A DNA stretch of 64,000 nt from NCBI GenBank assembly GCA_029975055.1, contig JARKPU010000077.1:124001-188000 (forward strand), given 5' to 3'. The first letter of the stretch is position 1, and every line of letters begins with the position of its first letter. Below are positions 49,993 to 59,119 of this stretch, in pieces. This DNA comes from Anaerolinea sp. (lineage in GTDB: Bacteria; Chloroflexota; Anaerolineae; Anaerolineales; Anaerolineaceae). The notes under the pieces are model-generated. The model saw nothing but the letters and a program-made list of their open reading frames with translations. It was not told the origin of the DNA and made no database searches. Made by a program: the position numbers and the translations under genes.

Positions 49993-51144
49993 ATGGCTCA
50001 AGAACCCTTGCGAGTGGCCATCATCGGCACGGGCAGGCGCTCCAGCTACCTCTACGGCCCGTTGATCAATGCGCTGCCCCACGAAACCCAGCTGGTTTCG
50101 GTGTGGGGCCGCAGCGAAGAAAAGGCCCGCGCCCTGGGCGAAGAACTCGGTGTGCCGCACTACACCAGCCTGGAGCGTTTGGTGCGCGAGACCGCGCCGC
50201 AGATTGGAATCGTCTCGGTCAATTACGGCGCGAACGGCTCGGTCGGGCTGATGGCCGTGGAAGCCGGGCTGAACGTTCTGCTCGAGACGCCCATCGCCCA
50301 CCGCCTTGCCGAGGCAGATGCCATCATCCAGGCGGCCCAGGCGCGCGGACTGAAGATCGAAATCGCCGAGCAGTTCCACCGCCGCCCGCTGGAGCAGATC
50401 AAGCTCAAGTTGATCGAAAGCGGGCTTTTCGGGCGCGTGCACACTTCCTTCAGCGATTTCGCCGGGCACGGCTACCACGGCGTGAGCGTGATGCGCTCTT
50501 ACCTGGGCTTCGACGCGAAACCCTTGCGCGTGACCGGCGCGGTGCACGATTACCCGTTAGGGGCGCACTGGTCGCGCCTGGCCGGCACAACGGGGCCGCG
50601 CACCGAGACGCAAGAGCACGCCATCGTCGAATTCGAGGGCGGGCGGCTGGGCATCTTCCACTGGACCAGCGTGGGCTATGATTCTGCGCTGCGCTGGTGG
50701 CGCAGCAGCCGCTTTCTCGCAGAGAAGGGCATGGGCATCACCACCGGCGTGGGGCTGGATGTGGATGAACGCCTCTCGCTGCTGGCCCCCGGCGGAGAAG
50801 CGCCGCTCTTCATCACCCTCGAGCGGCGCTGGGAGCGCGTGGACGGCGGCGCGCTGGTGGCGATGGTGGCCCACACCGGCGATTCGCAGCAGCCCATCGT
50901 CACCTGGGAGAATCCCTTCCGCCCGGCCCGCCCCGGGGCAGGCCCGCAGTGGCACGATGACGAGATCGGCGTGGCGGGCTGCCTGCTGAGCCTGGTGAAC
51001 GCCGTGCGCAGCGGCGGCGAGCCCACCTACGGGCCCCACCAGGGCAGGCTCGACCAGGAAATCGTCCTGGCGATGCGCCTCTCGGCCATGCAGGGCGGGC
51101 AGCCGGTGGAGCTCCCGCTCGACCCGCAGGCACAGTCCATCTGA
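49993..51144 (+). CDS. Gfo/Idh/MocA-family oxidoreductase
   Basis: A 383-residue protein from the ATG at 49993 (MAQEPLRVAIIGTG), which contains the Rossmann GTG motif for NAD(P). The EKARALGEELGVPHY segment and NVLLETPIAHRLAEADAI with the E-x-P-like loop match the N-terminal dehydrogenase domain; the C-terminal domain (AEQFHRRPLEQIKLKLIESG, LRVTGAVHDYP) follows. Substrate is unknown, but sugars or inositol-type polyols are usual. The first codons overlap the repeat element flank. Confidence 0.8.
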   Translation: MAQEPLRVAIIGTGRRSSYLYGPLINALPHETQLVSVWGRSEEKARALGEELGVPHYTSLERLVRETAPQIGIVSVNYGANGSVGLMAVEAGLNVLLETPIAHRLAEADAIIQAAQARGLKIEIAEQFHRRPLEQIKLKLIESGLFGRVHTSFSDFAGHGYHGVSVMRSYLGFDAKPLRVTGAVHDYPLGAHWSRLAGTTGPRTETQEHAIVEFEGGRLGIFHWTSVGYDSALRWWRSSRFLAEKGMGITTGVGLDVDERLSLLAPGGEAPLFITLERRWERVDGGALVAMVAHTGDSQQPIVTWENPFRPARPGAGPQWHDDEIGVAGCLLSLVNAVRSGGEPTYGPHQGRLDQEIVLAMRLSAMQGGQPVELPLDPQAQSI

Positions 51145-51276
51145 CCCACCCGGCTGGTCAGTCAGACGTGTCCTAATATCTAATAGCGTGAGGCATCGAG
51201 AGTTGTAACCTGGTGCAAACACCAGCGTGTGATACCTAATCGATCGATGCGGCATCATTCATGCAAGTGAAGATTG

Positions 51277-51282
51277 TATAAT
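51277..51282 (+). promoter_or_regulatory. Candidate -10 box upstream of the orphan gene
   Basis: TATAAT lies 22 nt before the ATG at 51304 in an AT-rich stretch. No good -35 box at the usual spacing is visible, so this is a weak promoter call. A small stem CTGGTG/CACCAG lies just upstream, around 51212 to 51227. Confidence 0.4.
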
Positions 51283-51303
51283 AAAATCCAGGGAGATATT
51301 AAA

Positions 51304-51921
51304 ATGGCCAAGAAGAACTACGTGTTGACACTGCAAACTCTCAAAATCGGCATCTGGAATTGGAAGTATAAATATCATTGGCCCAGTGACTTTCACAACC
51401 AAGATTATCTGGAGCTACAAAGGCAGCTAGAGAATGGGATCACCCCCTCGATTTGGAACAAATTGGTAGATCGCTTATCTGCATGGCGTGCCAATCGGCC
51501 ATTATCAAAAAGCGTCATAAGAGAACGAGGCCTTTCCGTTCTCGATACTCTGAACGCTGAAGTGGAGAAAGTTAATCGACTTTACAACAAACGACCTACG
51601 TTATCTGACGTAGAATGGCACGCGATAGAAGGGTTATATCTTATCACCCACCGTATCAAAAATGTTACAAGCCCAGTATTCGCCAGTAAATTATGCCATT
51701 TCATCTTCCCTGATGTGTTTCCTGTGATAGATAACGAATACATAGGAGTCCTGGGCGATTATAAGGAGTACTGGCGACTTTGCCAAAAGTTGTGGGTAAA
51801 CGCAACCCCGGGCTTGAAAAATGAGTTGATTAATGAATTACAAAGCCAATCCTCGTCGCAGATGTATCCAATATTCCCTTGGTCAACAAAGATTGTAGAA
51901 ATGTGCCTTTCGGCTCAGTAA
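51304..51921 (+). CDS. AT-rich orphan protein, hypothetical
   Basis: A 205-residue protein from the ATG at 51304 behind AGGGAGA. It is markedly AT-rich compared with neighbouring host genes, suggesting recent transfer. Features: an aromatic N-terminal part (LKIGIWNWKYKYHWPSDFHNQDYLELQRQLENG), helical centre (YLITHRIKNVTSPVFASKLCHFIFPDVFPVIDNEYIGV), no membrane segment. The SKLCHFIFPDVFPVID part looks like a conserved core. No known family can be named. Confidence 0.55.
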   Translation: MAKKNYVLTLQTLKIGIWNWKYKYHWPSDFHNQDYLELQRQLENGITPSIWNKLVDRLSAWRANRPLSKSVIRERGLSVLDTLNAEVEKVNRLYNKRPTLSDVEWHAIEGLYLITHRIKNVTSPVFASKLCHFIFPDVFPVIDNEYIGVLGDYKEYWRLCQKLWVNATPGLKNELINELQSQSSSQMYPIFPWSTKIVEMCLSAQ

Positions 51922-51991
51922 GTTTTTACCTGAAGACGGATTATCGGCATCTGTATTCGACCTTATCAAGCTTGTTAATTTCTTATTCAAA

Positions 51992-52012
51992 TTGTATAAG
52001 AGTTGTATAAGA
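51992..52012. repeat. Two tandem TTGTATAAGA repeats
   Basis: TTGTATAAGA occurs at 51992 to 52001 and 52003 to 52012, an 11-bp period equal to about one helical turn. This lies just upstream of the promoter at 52028 to 52057, so it could be an activator or repressor site for the protease gene. Confidence 0.55.
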
Positions 52013-52027
52013 TCGGCCCGTTTCCAC

Positions 52028-52057
52028 TTGACATCCTTCTCTGCATAAAGGTATATT
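52028..52057 (+). promoter_or_regulatory. Sigma70-like promoter for the site-2 protease gene
   Basis: TTGACA at 52028 to 52033 and TATATT at 52052 to 52057 with an 18-bp spacer. The start codon of the protease gene follows 58 nt later, leaving a short leader with an excellent AGGAAGGAGG site. Confidence 0.7.
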
Positions 52058-52115
52058 TTATTTGAAATTTATCATAAATATTGGTGCCGTGAAGAACACA
52101 GAGGAAGGAGGTCTT

Positions 52116-53231
52116 ATGGGTAGCGGAATTTCGTTAGGGCGGGTCTGGAACGTCCCGATCAAACTGCACGCGAGCTGGTTCTTGATCGTGGGGCTCATCA
52201 CCTGGTCGCTCGCATCAGGGTACTTCCCCGCGGCTTACCCGAACATCAACCCCCTGCTGTATTGGGCTTTAGGCGCGGTGACGGCGCTGCTCTTCGCCGC
52301 TTCGGTGCTGCTGCACGAGCTGGGGCATGTGGCGCTGGCCTTGCGTGAGCGCATTCCCGTGCGCGGGGTGACGCTCTTCATCTTCGGCGGCGTCGCGCAG
52401 ATCACCGAGGAGCCAAAGTCGGCGGGTGCCGAGTTCCGCGTGGCCATTGCCGGGCCGCTGGTGAGCCTTGCCCTGGCCGGTCTCTTTGGCCTGCTCTACA
52501 TGCTCGACCGGGCAGTGCCGTTCCTCGCCGCACCGAGCGAATACCTCATGCGCATCAATTTCATGCTGGCGGCCTTCAACATGATCCCGGGCTTCCCGCT
52601 GGATGGCGGCCGGGTGCTGCGCGCCGCGATCTGGAAGTTCACCGGCAGCCTGCCCAAGGCCACCCGCGTGGCTTCCATCTCAGGGCAGATCGTCGCCTTC
52701 GGCTTCATCGCCTTTGGCGTGCTGACGATCATGAACGGCAACCTCTTCAACGGCCTGTGGCTGGCCTTCATCGGTTGGTTCCTGCAAAACGCCGCCATTT
52801 CGGCTTACCATCACAGCGCTCTCGAGCATTCGCTGGCCGGCGTGACCGTTTCGCAGGTGATGAAGCGCGACTTCGGCCAGGTGACCCCCCTCACCCCGCT
52901 GAAGCAAATTGTGGATGAAGGCGTGCTCGCCGGCGGCCAGCGCAGCTTCCTGGTGGTCGAAGACGGGCAGCCGCGCGGCCTTGTCACCCTCGAAAACATC
53001 GCTTCGGTGCCGCAGCGCCTGTGGCCTTTCACCACAGCGCGCCAGGTGATGACCCCGCTCGAGCGCGTCGAGGGCCTCACGCCGTACATGGAGCTGATGG
53101 CCGCCCTGCAAAAGCTGGAACTCGCCAACCAGGCCGCTATGCCGGTGTTATATGGCAGCCAGCTGGTGGGGATGCTCTCCAGAGATGATGTGCTGCGCTA
53201 CCTGCGCATCCGCACGCAGCTCGGGGTATAA
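52116..53231 (+). CDS. Site-2 protease (M50) with CBS domain pair
   Basis: A 371-residue membrane metalloprotease. The start at 52116 ([23 protein letters not shown]) follows AGGAAGGAGG, so the upstream in-frame codons are not used. The zinc motif [12 protein letters not shown] and the later [21 protein letters not shown] (NPDG-type motif) give the M50 core with several membrane helices. Two CBS domains follow ([49 protein letters not shown]), which bind adenosine nucleotides and may regulate it. It is probably a regulatory intramembrane protease, or a peptide-scavenging one. Confidence 0.85.
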   Translation: MGSGISLGRVWNVPIKLHASWFLIVGLITWSLASGYFPAAYPNINPLLYWALGAVTALLFAASVLLHELGHVALALRERIPVRGVTLFIFGGVAQITEEPKSAGAEFRVAIAGPLVSLALAGLFGLLYMLDRAVPFLAAPSEYLMRINFMLAAFNMIPGFPLDGGRVLRAAIWKFTGSLPKATRVASISGQIVAFGFIAFGVLTIMNGNLFNGLWLAFIGWFLQNAAISAYHHSALEHSLAGVTVSQVMKRDFGQVTPLTPLKQIVDEGVLAGGQRSFLVVEDGQPRGLVTLENIASVPQRLWPFTTARQVMTPLERVEGLTPYMELMAALQKLELANQAAMPVLYGSQLVGMLSRDDVLRYLRIRTQLGV

Positions 53232-53292
53232 GCTCCTTACCGGCACGGGCTTCACCCACCCCCGCCGCCGTGACGCCTCGAAAATCAATCAA

Positions 53293-53323
53293 CAACCCCC
53301 TCCGCTCGCCTGGGAGGGGGTTG
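53293..53323. terminator. Bidirectional terminator between convergent genes
   Basis: An 11-bp stem, CAACCCCCTCC paired with GGAGGGGGTTG, loop GCTCGCCTG. On the minus strand it is followed by TTGATTGATTTT and on the plus strand by TGCTTTA. It serves the plus-strand protease gene and the minus-strand methyltransferase gene. Confidence 0.75.
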
Positions 53324-53344
53324 TGCTTTACCGAGTGGTTCGCT

Positions 53345-54199
53345 TCACTCCAGGCAGGATTTGCACGCCAGGATGGGGAAGAAATTGCCGCGCGGCAGGC
53401 TCAAATCCGGGCTCATTGCCGGGAGGATCTTCACCTGCTGGAAGCCGTTCCGCTCGAACAAGGCCACATAAGCCTCGTCGCGATACGCCTGGGCGCTCTG
53501 AGCGTAGAACGCCACCTCGCCGGAGGCGCAATCTACCACGTAATAACGGCCCGTGCGCGCCTGGGCAGTCTCATCCCAAAAGTTTTCTTGAAGCGCCAGG
53601 TAGGGCTGGTCTGAGAACAGCCCCGCCGCAGATGTGTACCAGCCCGGCCCGGCCAGGCCTTCGCGTCTGACGTCTTCGTAATCCTGCACCTCGAACATCA
53701 CCACTCCTTTTTCATTTAACGCCGCATAAGCTTTCCGCAGGATCAGGTTGGCATCGGCGGGCTTGAAGACGTTGAGTTCGCCATAGATTTGCATCACCAG
53801 GTCGTAACCCGAGCCAAAATCGGCCTCGCGCAGGTCGGCGAGCTGGTAGGTGATCTCCAACCCTTCGCGCACAGCTTCGCGCCGGGCGTACTCGATCGAT
53901 GCCGGGCTGTAATCGATGCCTGTGCAGGTGTGCCCGAGCTTCGCCAGCCGCTGCAGGTACAGCCCGGGGCCGCAGCCCAAATCGAGGATGCGCGCGGGCT
54001 TCGCGCCCAGCAAGTCGTTGTGGATCCAGCTCACGTGAGCGTCGATCGTCTCGCTGCGGCGGCTGGCGGCGTCGTGCTCCTGGGTGAGGTGCTGCTCGAG
54101 CATGCGCCGGCTGAAATCGGGGTCGTTCCAAGGGATATTATCGCCTTCGCTCCACGGCGCAGGCCGGGCGGGGCGGGAGACCAGGTCGGTAAGCTTCAT
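53345..54199 (-). CDS. SAM-dependent class I methyltransferase
   Basis: A 284-residue protein. The SAM-binding motif is ARILDLGCGPGLYLQRLAKLGHTCTGIDYSP, followed by IEYARREAVREG and the motif II/post I region YDLVMQIYGELNVF. The substrate is unknown; the N-terminal SWIHNDLLGAKP part and C-terminal beta sheet suggest a small-molecule enzyme. It is divergent from the his operon and separated by about 85 nt that include the his promoter. Confidence 0.8.
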   Translation of the reverse strand: MKLTDLVSRPARPAPWSEGDNIPWNDPDFSRRMLEQHLTQEHDAASRRSETIDAHVSWIHNDLLGAKPARILDLGCGPGLYLQRLAKLGHTCTGIDYSPASIEYARREAVREGLEITYQLADLREADFGSGYDLVMQIYGELNVFKPADANLILRKAYAALNEKGVVMFEVQDYEDVRREGLAGPGWYTSAAGLFSDQPYLALQENFWDETAQARTGRYYVVDCASGEVAFYAQSAQAYRDEAYVALFERNGFQQVKILPAMSPDLSLPRGNFFPILACKSCLE

Positions 54200-54247
54200 G
54201 CTTTGCCTTTTCGGAGTGATTGGATGAAATTATATATCAAATGAGTA

Positions 54248-54276
54248 TTGACAAGCCCGTTTGCGGCTGGTAAACT
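54248..54276 (+). promoter_or_regulatory. his operon promoter
   Basis: TTGACA at 54248 to 54253 and TAAACT at 54271 to 54276 with an exact 17-bp spacer. The predicted transcription start, about 7 nt downstream, falls at 54283 to 54284, that is at the first base of the leader peptide ATG. So the leader peptide mRNA is probably leaderless. Confidence 0.7.
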
Positions 54277-54283
54277 ACCACTT

Positions 54284-54337
54284 ATGCAGCCGCGCATTTC
54301 CATGCACCATCATCATCTGCACCTCCCGCCCAATTGA
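54284..54337 (+). CDS. hisL: Histidine operon leader peptide
   Basis: A 17-residue open frame, MQPRISMHHHHLHLPPN, with four successive His codons (CAC CAT CAT CAT), Leu and a fifth His, then stop TGA at 54335 to 54337. It lies between the promoter and the attenuator terminator. Ribosome stalling at these codons under His-tRNA shortage would control the downstream operon, as in the his leader of enteric bacteria. No ribosome binding site is possible upstream if transcription starts at 54283, so it would be translated as a leaderless peptide. Confidence 0.85.
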   Translation: MQPRISMHHHHLHLPPN

Positions 54338-54404
54338 CCGGAGGCCGGCTGCGTTTAACTGCATACCGAACCTAGAAGCTCCCCCGGTCGCCGGGGGTTT
54401 TTTT
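54336..54404 (+). terminator. his attenuator: antiterminator and terminator
   Basis: The terminator is a perfect 7-bp stem CCCCCGG/CCGGGGG with loop TCG (54381 to 54397), then seven T (54398 to 54404), only about 17 nt before hisG. GACCGG at 54336 to 54341, which overlaps the leader stop codon, can pair with CCGGTC at 54384 to 54389 to disrupt it. GCAGCCG (54286 to 54292) also pairs with CGGCTGC (54346 to 54352), and TATGCAG (54283 to 54289) with CTGCATA (54359 to 54365). These give the alternative structures of a ribosome-mediated attenuator. Confidence 0.85.
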
Positions 54405-54421
54405 ATTTCTGAAGGAGGATG

Positions 54422-55432
54422 ATGAACACTCCGCAACCCGAGCCTGCTGTGCGCATTTCGCTGCCTTCCAAGGGCCGCCTGGCCGAAGACAGCCTGGATT
54501 TCCTGAACGCCTGCGGCCTGCGCATCTACAAGCCCAACCCGCGCCAATACGAGGCCACCATCCCGGCCTTGCCGGGGCTGGCAGTGCTCTTCCAGCGCCC
54601 TGCCGATATCGTCGTTTCGGTGCGCGATGGCAGCGTGGAGTTTGGCATCACAGGCATTGACGTGATCGAGGAGCGCCGTGGAGCCAACGGCGACTTGCTC
54701 ATCCTCCATGAGGCGCTGGGGTTCGGCAGCTGCGCCTTGCGGCTGGCGGTGCCCGAGCACTGGTCCGGCGTGGATGACATGGCCTCGCTGGGCCGCTACG
54801 CCGCCGCACTCGGCCGCCCGCTGCGCGTGGCCACCAAGTACCCCCTGCTCACCGAGCGCTTCCTCGCGCAGGCCGGCATCGCTCACAACCTCATCTCGGC
54901 CGAGGGCACCCTCGAAACGGCCCCGGCCATCGGTTATGCCGATATCATCTCCGACCTGGTCTCCTCCGGCCAGACCCTGCGCGACAACCGCCTGAAGCCG
55001 CTCGCCGACGGGTTGATTCAAACCTCTCAGGCGGCTCTCATCGCCAACCGGCGCGCGCTCAAGTCGCGCCCGCTTGCGCTGCAGATGGCCCGCCACCTGC
55101 TGGAATTTTTCGAAGCCCACCTGCGCGCCAGCGATGAACTGGCCATCTTCGCCAACATGCGCGGTTCCTCGCCGGAAGAAATTGCCCGGCGCGTCTTCAC
55201 CCAGCCCACCATCGCCGGGTTGCAGGGCCCGACCATCTCGCGCGTGGTCACCCGCGACGGCGACCCGAACTGGTACGCCGTCAACGTCATCGTGCCGCGC
55301 TCGCGCCTGTTCACTGCCGTGGGCGAGCTGCGCGCCATCGGCGGGAGCGGCGTGGTGGTCATGCCGGTGAGTTATATCTTTGAAGAAGAACCCCCGCGCT
55401 ACGCCGCCATGCTGCGCGCGCTGGAACAATAA
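54422..55432 (+). CDS. hisG: ATP phosphoribosyltransferase, long form
   Basis: A 336-residue long-form HisG, the first enzyme of histidine synthesis (ATP plus PRPP). The catalytic part has [15 protein letters not shown] and [28 protein letters not shown] and the C-terminal beta-alpha domain ([43 protein letters not shown]) is the HisG_C regulatory domain for histidine feedback. The start is at 54422 or 54419 (ATGATG). The AGGAGG site is very close, so its exact use is unclear. No hisZ is needed with the long form. Confidence 0.9.
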   Translation: MNTPQPEPAVRISLPSKGRLAEDSLDFLNACGLRIYKPNPRQYEATIPALPGLAVLFQRPADIVVSVRDGSVEFGITGIDVIEERRGANGDLLILHEALGFGSCALRLAVPEHWSGVDDMASLGRYAAALGRPLRVATKYPLLTERFLAQAGIAHNLISAEGTLETAPAIGYADIISDLVSSGQTLRDNRLKPLADGLIQTSQAALIANRRALKSRPLALQMARHLLEFFEAHLRASDELAIFANMRGSSPEEIARRVFTQPTIAGLQGPTISRVVTRDGDPNWYAVNVIVPRSRLFTAVGELRAIGGSGVVVMPVSYIFEEEPPRYAAMLRALEQ

Positions 55433-55448
55433 CCAAAGGACTTTGCTC

Positions 55449-56771
55449 ATGCTCCGCTGTCTTGACGTATCGACCGCGCAACATACCGTCTTAAAGCGCA
55501 CGCCGTTAGACGACATCGAAGTGCCTGCTTCGATGCTCGAAAGCATCCGCGCCCTCTTCGGCGAGCCGCTCACCCCCGGCCAGGCTGTGGAGCGCATCCT
55601 GCGCGATGTGCGCTCGCGCGGCGACGAAGCCCTGGCCGAATGGAGCGCCCGTCTGGATGGCAGCGCCCCGGGCAGCTTGCGCGTCGCGCCGGATGAGCTT
55701 GCCTCGGCGCTCGGAAGCCTCCCCCCCAACCAGCGGGCAGCCCTGGAATTGGCCGCCGGGCGCATCCGCCGCTTTCACCAGGCCCAGCCGGTCACCTCCT
55801 GGCTGACCAATACGCTCGGCGGGACGCTTGGGCAGCTCGTGCGGCCCATCCGCCGCGTTGGGCTGTACATCCCAGGCGGGAGCGCGCCGCTGCCTTCATC
55901 GGTGCTCATGTCGGCCATCCCGGCGCAGGTGGCCGGGGTGCAGAGCATCGCGGTGGCCGCTCCGCCGCAGCGCTCAACGGGCAAGATCGCCCCGGTGATC
56001 CTGGCGGTGTGCGCGTTGATCGGCCTCGACGAAGTCTATGCCCTGGGCGGGGCGCAGGCGGTCGCCGCGCTGGCCTTTGGGACGGCCTCCGTCGCGCCGG
56101 TTGATAAGATCTTCGGCCCGGGGAATCTCTTCGTCACCCTGGCCAAGCGGCAGGTGTTCGGCGTGGTCGGCATCGACGGGCTGGCCGGGCCGACCGAGAC
56201 GGTCGTCATCGCCGATGACTCGGCCAACCCGGCCTGGGTGGCCGCCGACCTTCTGGCGCAGGCCGAGCACGATGTGCTGGCCTCGGCCATCCTGCTCACG
56301 CCATCGCAGGCCCTCATCGAGCAGGTGCAGGCCGCCGTTGCGGAGCAGATTGAGCAGCGCGGGCGGGCCGAGATCATCGCCGCCTCGCTGGCCAACCGCA
56401 GCGCCGCCGTGTTGACGGGAAGCCTGCAAGAAGCCGCGCGCCTGGCCAACGCCTACGCCCCCGAGCACCTCTGCCTGGCCGTGCGCGAGCCCTGGCGCCT
56501 GGCGGAGCAGATCGATGCCGCGGGCGGGGTGTTCCTCGGCGAGCACTCCTTCGAGGTGCTGGGCGATTACGTCGCCGGGCCGAGCCACGTCATGCCCACC
56601 GGCGGATCGGCGCGCTTTGCCTCGCCGCTCAATGTGCTGGATTTCGTCCATTGGGTCAGCCTGGTGGCGCTGGATGAAGCCACCACCCGCCAGGTGGCCC
56701 CCGCCGCCGCGCAGATCGCATCCGCCGAGGGCCTGGATGCGCACGCGCACTCGGCCGAGGTGCGCTTATGA
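55449..56771 (+). CDS. hisD: Histidinol dehydrogenase
   Basis: A 440-residue HisD, which oxidises histidinol to histidine in two NAD steps. The ATG at 55449 follows AAAGGA; the upstream frame is spurious. Conserved segments: [93 protein letters not shown] and the C-terminal [19 protein letters not shown]. All standard motifs are present. Confidence 0.95.
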   Translation: MLRCLDVSTAQHTVLKRTPLDDIEVPASMLESIRALFGEPLTPGQAVERILRDVRSRGDEALAEWSARLDGSAPGSLRVAPDELASALGSLPPNQRAALELAAGRIRRFHQAQPVTSWLTNTLGGTLGQLVRPIRRVGLYIPGGSAPLPSSVLMSAIPAQVAGVQSIAVAAPPQRSTGKIAPVILAVCALIGLDEVYALGGAQAVAALAFGTASVAPVDKIFGPGNLFVTLAKRQVFGVVGIDGLAGPTETVVIADDSANPAWVAADLLAQAEHDVLASAILLTPSQALIEQVQAAVAEQIEQRGRAEIIAASLANRSAAVLTGSLQEAARLANAYAPEHLCLAVREPWRLAEQIDAAGGVFLGEHSFEVLGDYVAGPSHVMPTGGSARFASPLNVLDFVHWVSLVALDEATTRQVAPAAAQIASAEGLDAHAHSAEVRL

Positions 56772-57886
56772 AAGCCGCGGCGCGCTTCGAGAACCTGCCC
56801 CCCTACACCCCCATCGAGCCGTTCGAGGTGCTTTCGGCCCGTTTGGGGTTGAGTGCGGGGCAGATCACCAAGCTGGATGCCAACGAGAACCCTTACGGGC
56901 CTTCGGAAAAAGCCCGCCAGGCCCTGGCAAACCTCGCCTATGCGCATATCTACCCCGACCCCGAAAGCCGCGCCCTTCGCGCCGGGCTGGCCAGGTTCAC
57001 CGGCGTGCCGCAGGAATTCCTCCTGGCGGGCGCCGGGGCCGACGAGTTGATCGACCTGCTTTTGCGCGTGATGCTCGAGCCGGGAGACTGCGTGCTCAAT
57101 TGCCCGCCCACCTTTGGCATGTACCCCTTCGACACGTTGATCAACGCCGGGCAGCTCGTTGAGGTGCCGCGCCGCGCCGATTTCTCGCTCGACCTGCCGG
57201 GCATCGCCGCCGCGCTGCGCGGCCGCCGCCCCAAGGTGGCTTTTTTAACCGCACCGAATAACCCAGACGGGCGCTTCCCTTCGGAGGAAGAAGTGAACCT
57301 GCTGCTCGGCAGCGACTGCCTGGTGGTGCTCGACGAAGCCTACATCGAGTTCACCGCGCAGGGCGGCCGCCTGGGCGGCGCGCTCAGCCGCATCGGGCAG
57401 GTGCCCGCGCGAGAAAACCTGGTGGTGCTGCGCACCTTTTCCAAGTGGGCCGGGCTGGCCGGGCTGCGCGTGGGCTACGGGGCCTTCCCCGGCTGGCTGA
57501 TGCCCATCCTTTGGAAGGCCAAGCAGCCTTATAACGTCAACGTGGCCGCCGGCGCCGCCGCCCTGGCCTCGCTGGATGACCTGGAGGCCCTCTCTAAAAA
57601 TGTAGGGCGCATCCAGACCGAACGGGCGCGCCTGCTGGAACGGCTGCGGGGCATCCCCTTCCTCCACCCTTACCCTTCAGAGGCCAATTTCATCCTCTGC
57701 CGCGTAGAAGGCCGCTCTGCAGCCGCCCTCAAGCAAGAACTGGCCTTGCGCGGCGTGCTTGTGCGCCATTACAACACCCCCTTGCTGCGCGACTACATCC
57801 GCGTATCCGTCGGCCGCCCGCAAGACACCGACACGCTCATGAACTGCCTCGAAGACATCCGCCTCCAGGTGAAAGCTGAGGGATAA
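56768..57886 (+). CDS. hisC: Histidinol-phosphate aminotransferase
   Basis: A 372-residue fold-type I aminotransferase. The start overlaps hisD by 4 nt. Motifs: [48 protein letters not shown] and the PLP-Lys segment [16 protein letters not shown]. It converts imidazole-acetol phosphate to histidinol phosphate. Length and motifs are normal. Confidence 0.95.
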   Translation: MKAAARFENLPPYTPIEPFEVLSARLGLSAGQITKLDANENPYGPSEKARQALANLAYAHIYPDPESRALRAGLARFTGVPQEFLLAGAGADELIDLLLRVMLEPGDCVLNCPPTFGMYPFDTLINAGQLVEVPRRADFSLDLPGIAAALRGRRPKVAFLTAPNNPDGRFPSEEEVNLLLGSDCLVVLDEAYIEFTAQGGRLGGALSRIGQVPARENLVVLRTFSKWAGLAGLRVGYGAFPGWLMPILWKAKQPYNVNVAAGAAALASLDDLEALSKNVGRIQTERARLLERLRGIPFLHPYPSEANFILCRVEGRSAAALKQELALRGVLVRHYNTPLLRDYIRVSVGRPQDTDTLMNCLEDIRLQVKAEG

Positions 57887-57889
57887 AGT

Positions 57890-58492
57890 ATGCTCGAAAA
57901 TTCGCGCATCGGGTTTTACGAACGCAAGACCGCCGAAACTTCGGTGACCGTCAGGCTCAACCTCGATGGCAGCGGCAGGCACCAGGTCTCCACCGGTCTG
58001 CCCTTCCTCGACCATATGCTGGCGCAGGTCGCGGTTCACGGCCTGTTCGACCTGGAGATCCAGGCAGAAGGCGACCTGCAGGTGGACCCGCATCACACGC
58101 TGGAAGATACCGCCCTGACCCTTGGCGCGGCCTTCCAGCAGGCGCTTGGCGAGCGCGCCGGGATTACCCGCATGGCCTCCGCCGAGGTGCCCATGGATGA
58201 CAGCCTGGCCGCCGTCGCGCTGGATTTTTCCGGCCGCCCATACGCGGTCTTCCTCGGAGAGTGGACTCTGCCCACCGTCGGCGGCCTGCCCAACACGCTG
58301 CTGGCGCATTTCTTCGAGAGCTTTGCCCAGGCGGCGCGCTGCAACCTCCACGCCCGCATCCTCTACGGGCGCGACGACCACCACAAGGCCGAGGCACTCT
58401 TTAAAGCCTTCGGGCGGGCCGCCTGCGCCGCCACCCGCCTCGACCCGCGCCGCGGCGGCGCGATCCCATCGAGCAAAGGGAGGTTGGTGTAG
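57890..58492 (+). CDS. hisB: Imidazoleglycerol-phosphate dehydratase
   Basis: A 200-residue monofunctional HisB. Motifs: STGLPFLDHMLAQVAVH, VDPHHTLEDTA, VPMDDSLAAVALDFSGR, FESFAQAARCNLHARILYGRDDHHKAEALFKAFGRA. The histidine-rich segments bind the two Mn ions. It has no histidinol-phosphatase domain, so another phosphatase must act in this organism. Two nt separate it from hisC. Confidence 0.95.
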   Translation: MLENSRIGFYERKTAETSVTVRLNLDGSGRHQVSTGLPFLDHMLAQVAVHGLFDLEIQAEGDLQVDPHHTLEDTALTLGAAFQQALGERAGITRMASAEVPMDDSLAAVALDFSGRPYAVFLGEWTLPTVGGLPNTLLAHFFESFAQAARCNLHARILYGRDDHHKAEALFKAFGRAACAATRLDPRRGGAIPSSKGRLV

Positions 58493-58493
58493 G

Positions 58494-59111
58494 ATGAGCA
58501 CGGGCGATGTGCTGCTGGTGGATGCGGGCACAGGCAACCTGCACTCGGTGGAGAACGCGCTGCGCAGCCTTGGGTGCCGCCCGCTCGTAACCTCCGACCC
58601 GCACGACCTGCTCCGCCCGGCCAGGGTGATCCTCCCCGGCGTGGGCGCCTTCGGTGCCTTTATGCAGGGGCTCATCCAGGCCGGCCTCGATGAAGCCGTG
58701 CGCGAGGTTTTCCGGCGCGGTGACCCGCTGCTGGGGATCTGCGTCGGCATGCAGGCGCTGTTTGAGTCCAGCGCGGAGTTCGGCAGCCGGGCCGGGCTGG
58801 GGCTGCTGGCCGGGCGCGTGGTGCGCTTCGAAGCCGCCGGGGGCCTCAAGGTGCCGCACACCGGCTGGAACCAGCTAACCTTCGTTCGCCCTTCGCCGCT
58901 CTTCGCCGGGCTGGAACAGGGCTGTTATGCCTACTTCAACCACGCCTATTATTGCACCGCCGCCGACCCCCTGGACGTGCTGGCCGCCACCGATTACGGC
59001 CCCGGGTTCGCCAGCGCCGTTCAACGCGCCAACCTCTACGCGGTGCAGTTCCACCCCGAGAAGAGCCAGCAGGTTGGCCGCCGCATCCTGGCCAATTTCC
59101 TCACGCTCTAG
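58494..59111 (+). CDS. hisH: Imidazole glycerol phosphate synthase glutaminase subunit
   Basis: A 205-residue class I glutaminase. The start (MSTGDVLLVDAGTGNLHSV) lies 2 nt after hisB. Nucleophile Cys in LLGICVGMQALFE; catalytic His-Glu in YAVQFHPEKSQQVGRRILANFL. It supplies ammonia to HisF. Length is typical. Confidence 0.95.
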   Translation: MSTGDVLLVDAGTGNLHSVENALRSLGCRPLVTSDPHDLLRPARVILPGVGAFGAFMQGLIQAGLDEAVREVFRRGDPLLGICVGMQALFESSAEFGSRAGLGLLAGRVVRFEAAGGLKVPHTGWNQLTFVRPSPLFAGLEQGCYAYFNHAYYCTAADPLDVLAATDYGPGFASAVQRANLYAVQFHPEKSQQVGRRILANFLTL

Positions 59112-59119
59112 GAGCATCC

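Noticed and set aside
54200-54420. T-box leader for the his operon
   Set aside because: No T-box consensus or specifier stem; the His-rich leader peptide with competing hairpins explains the region.
54275-55765. Long minus-strand frame across hisG
   Set aside because: Shadow of hisG; it also runs through the attenuator, which has a clear plus-strand role.
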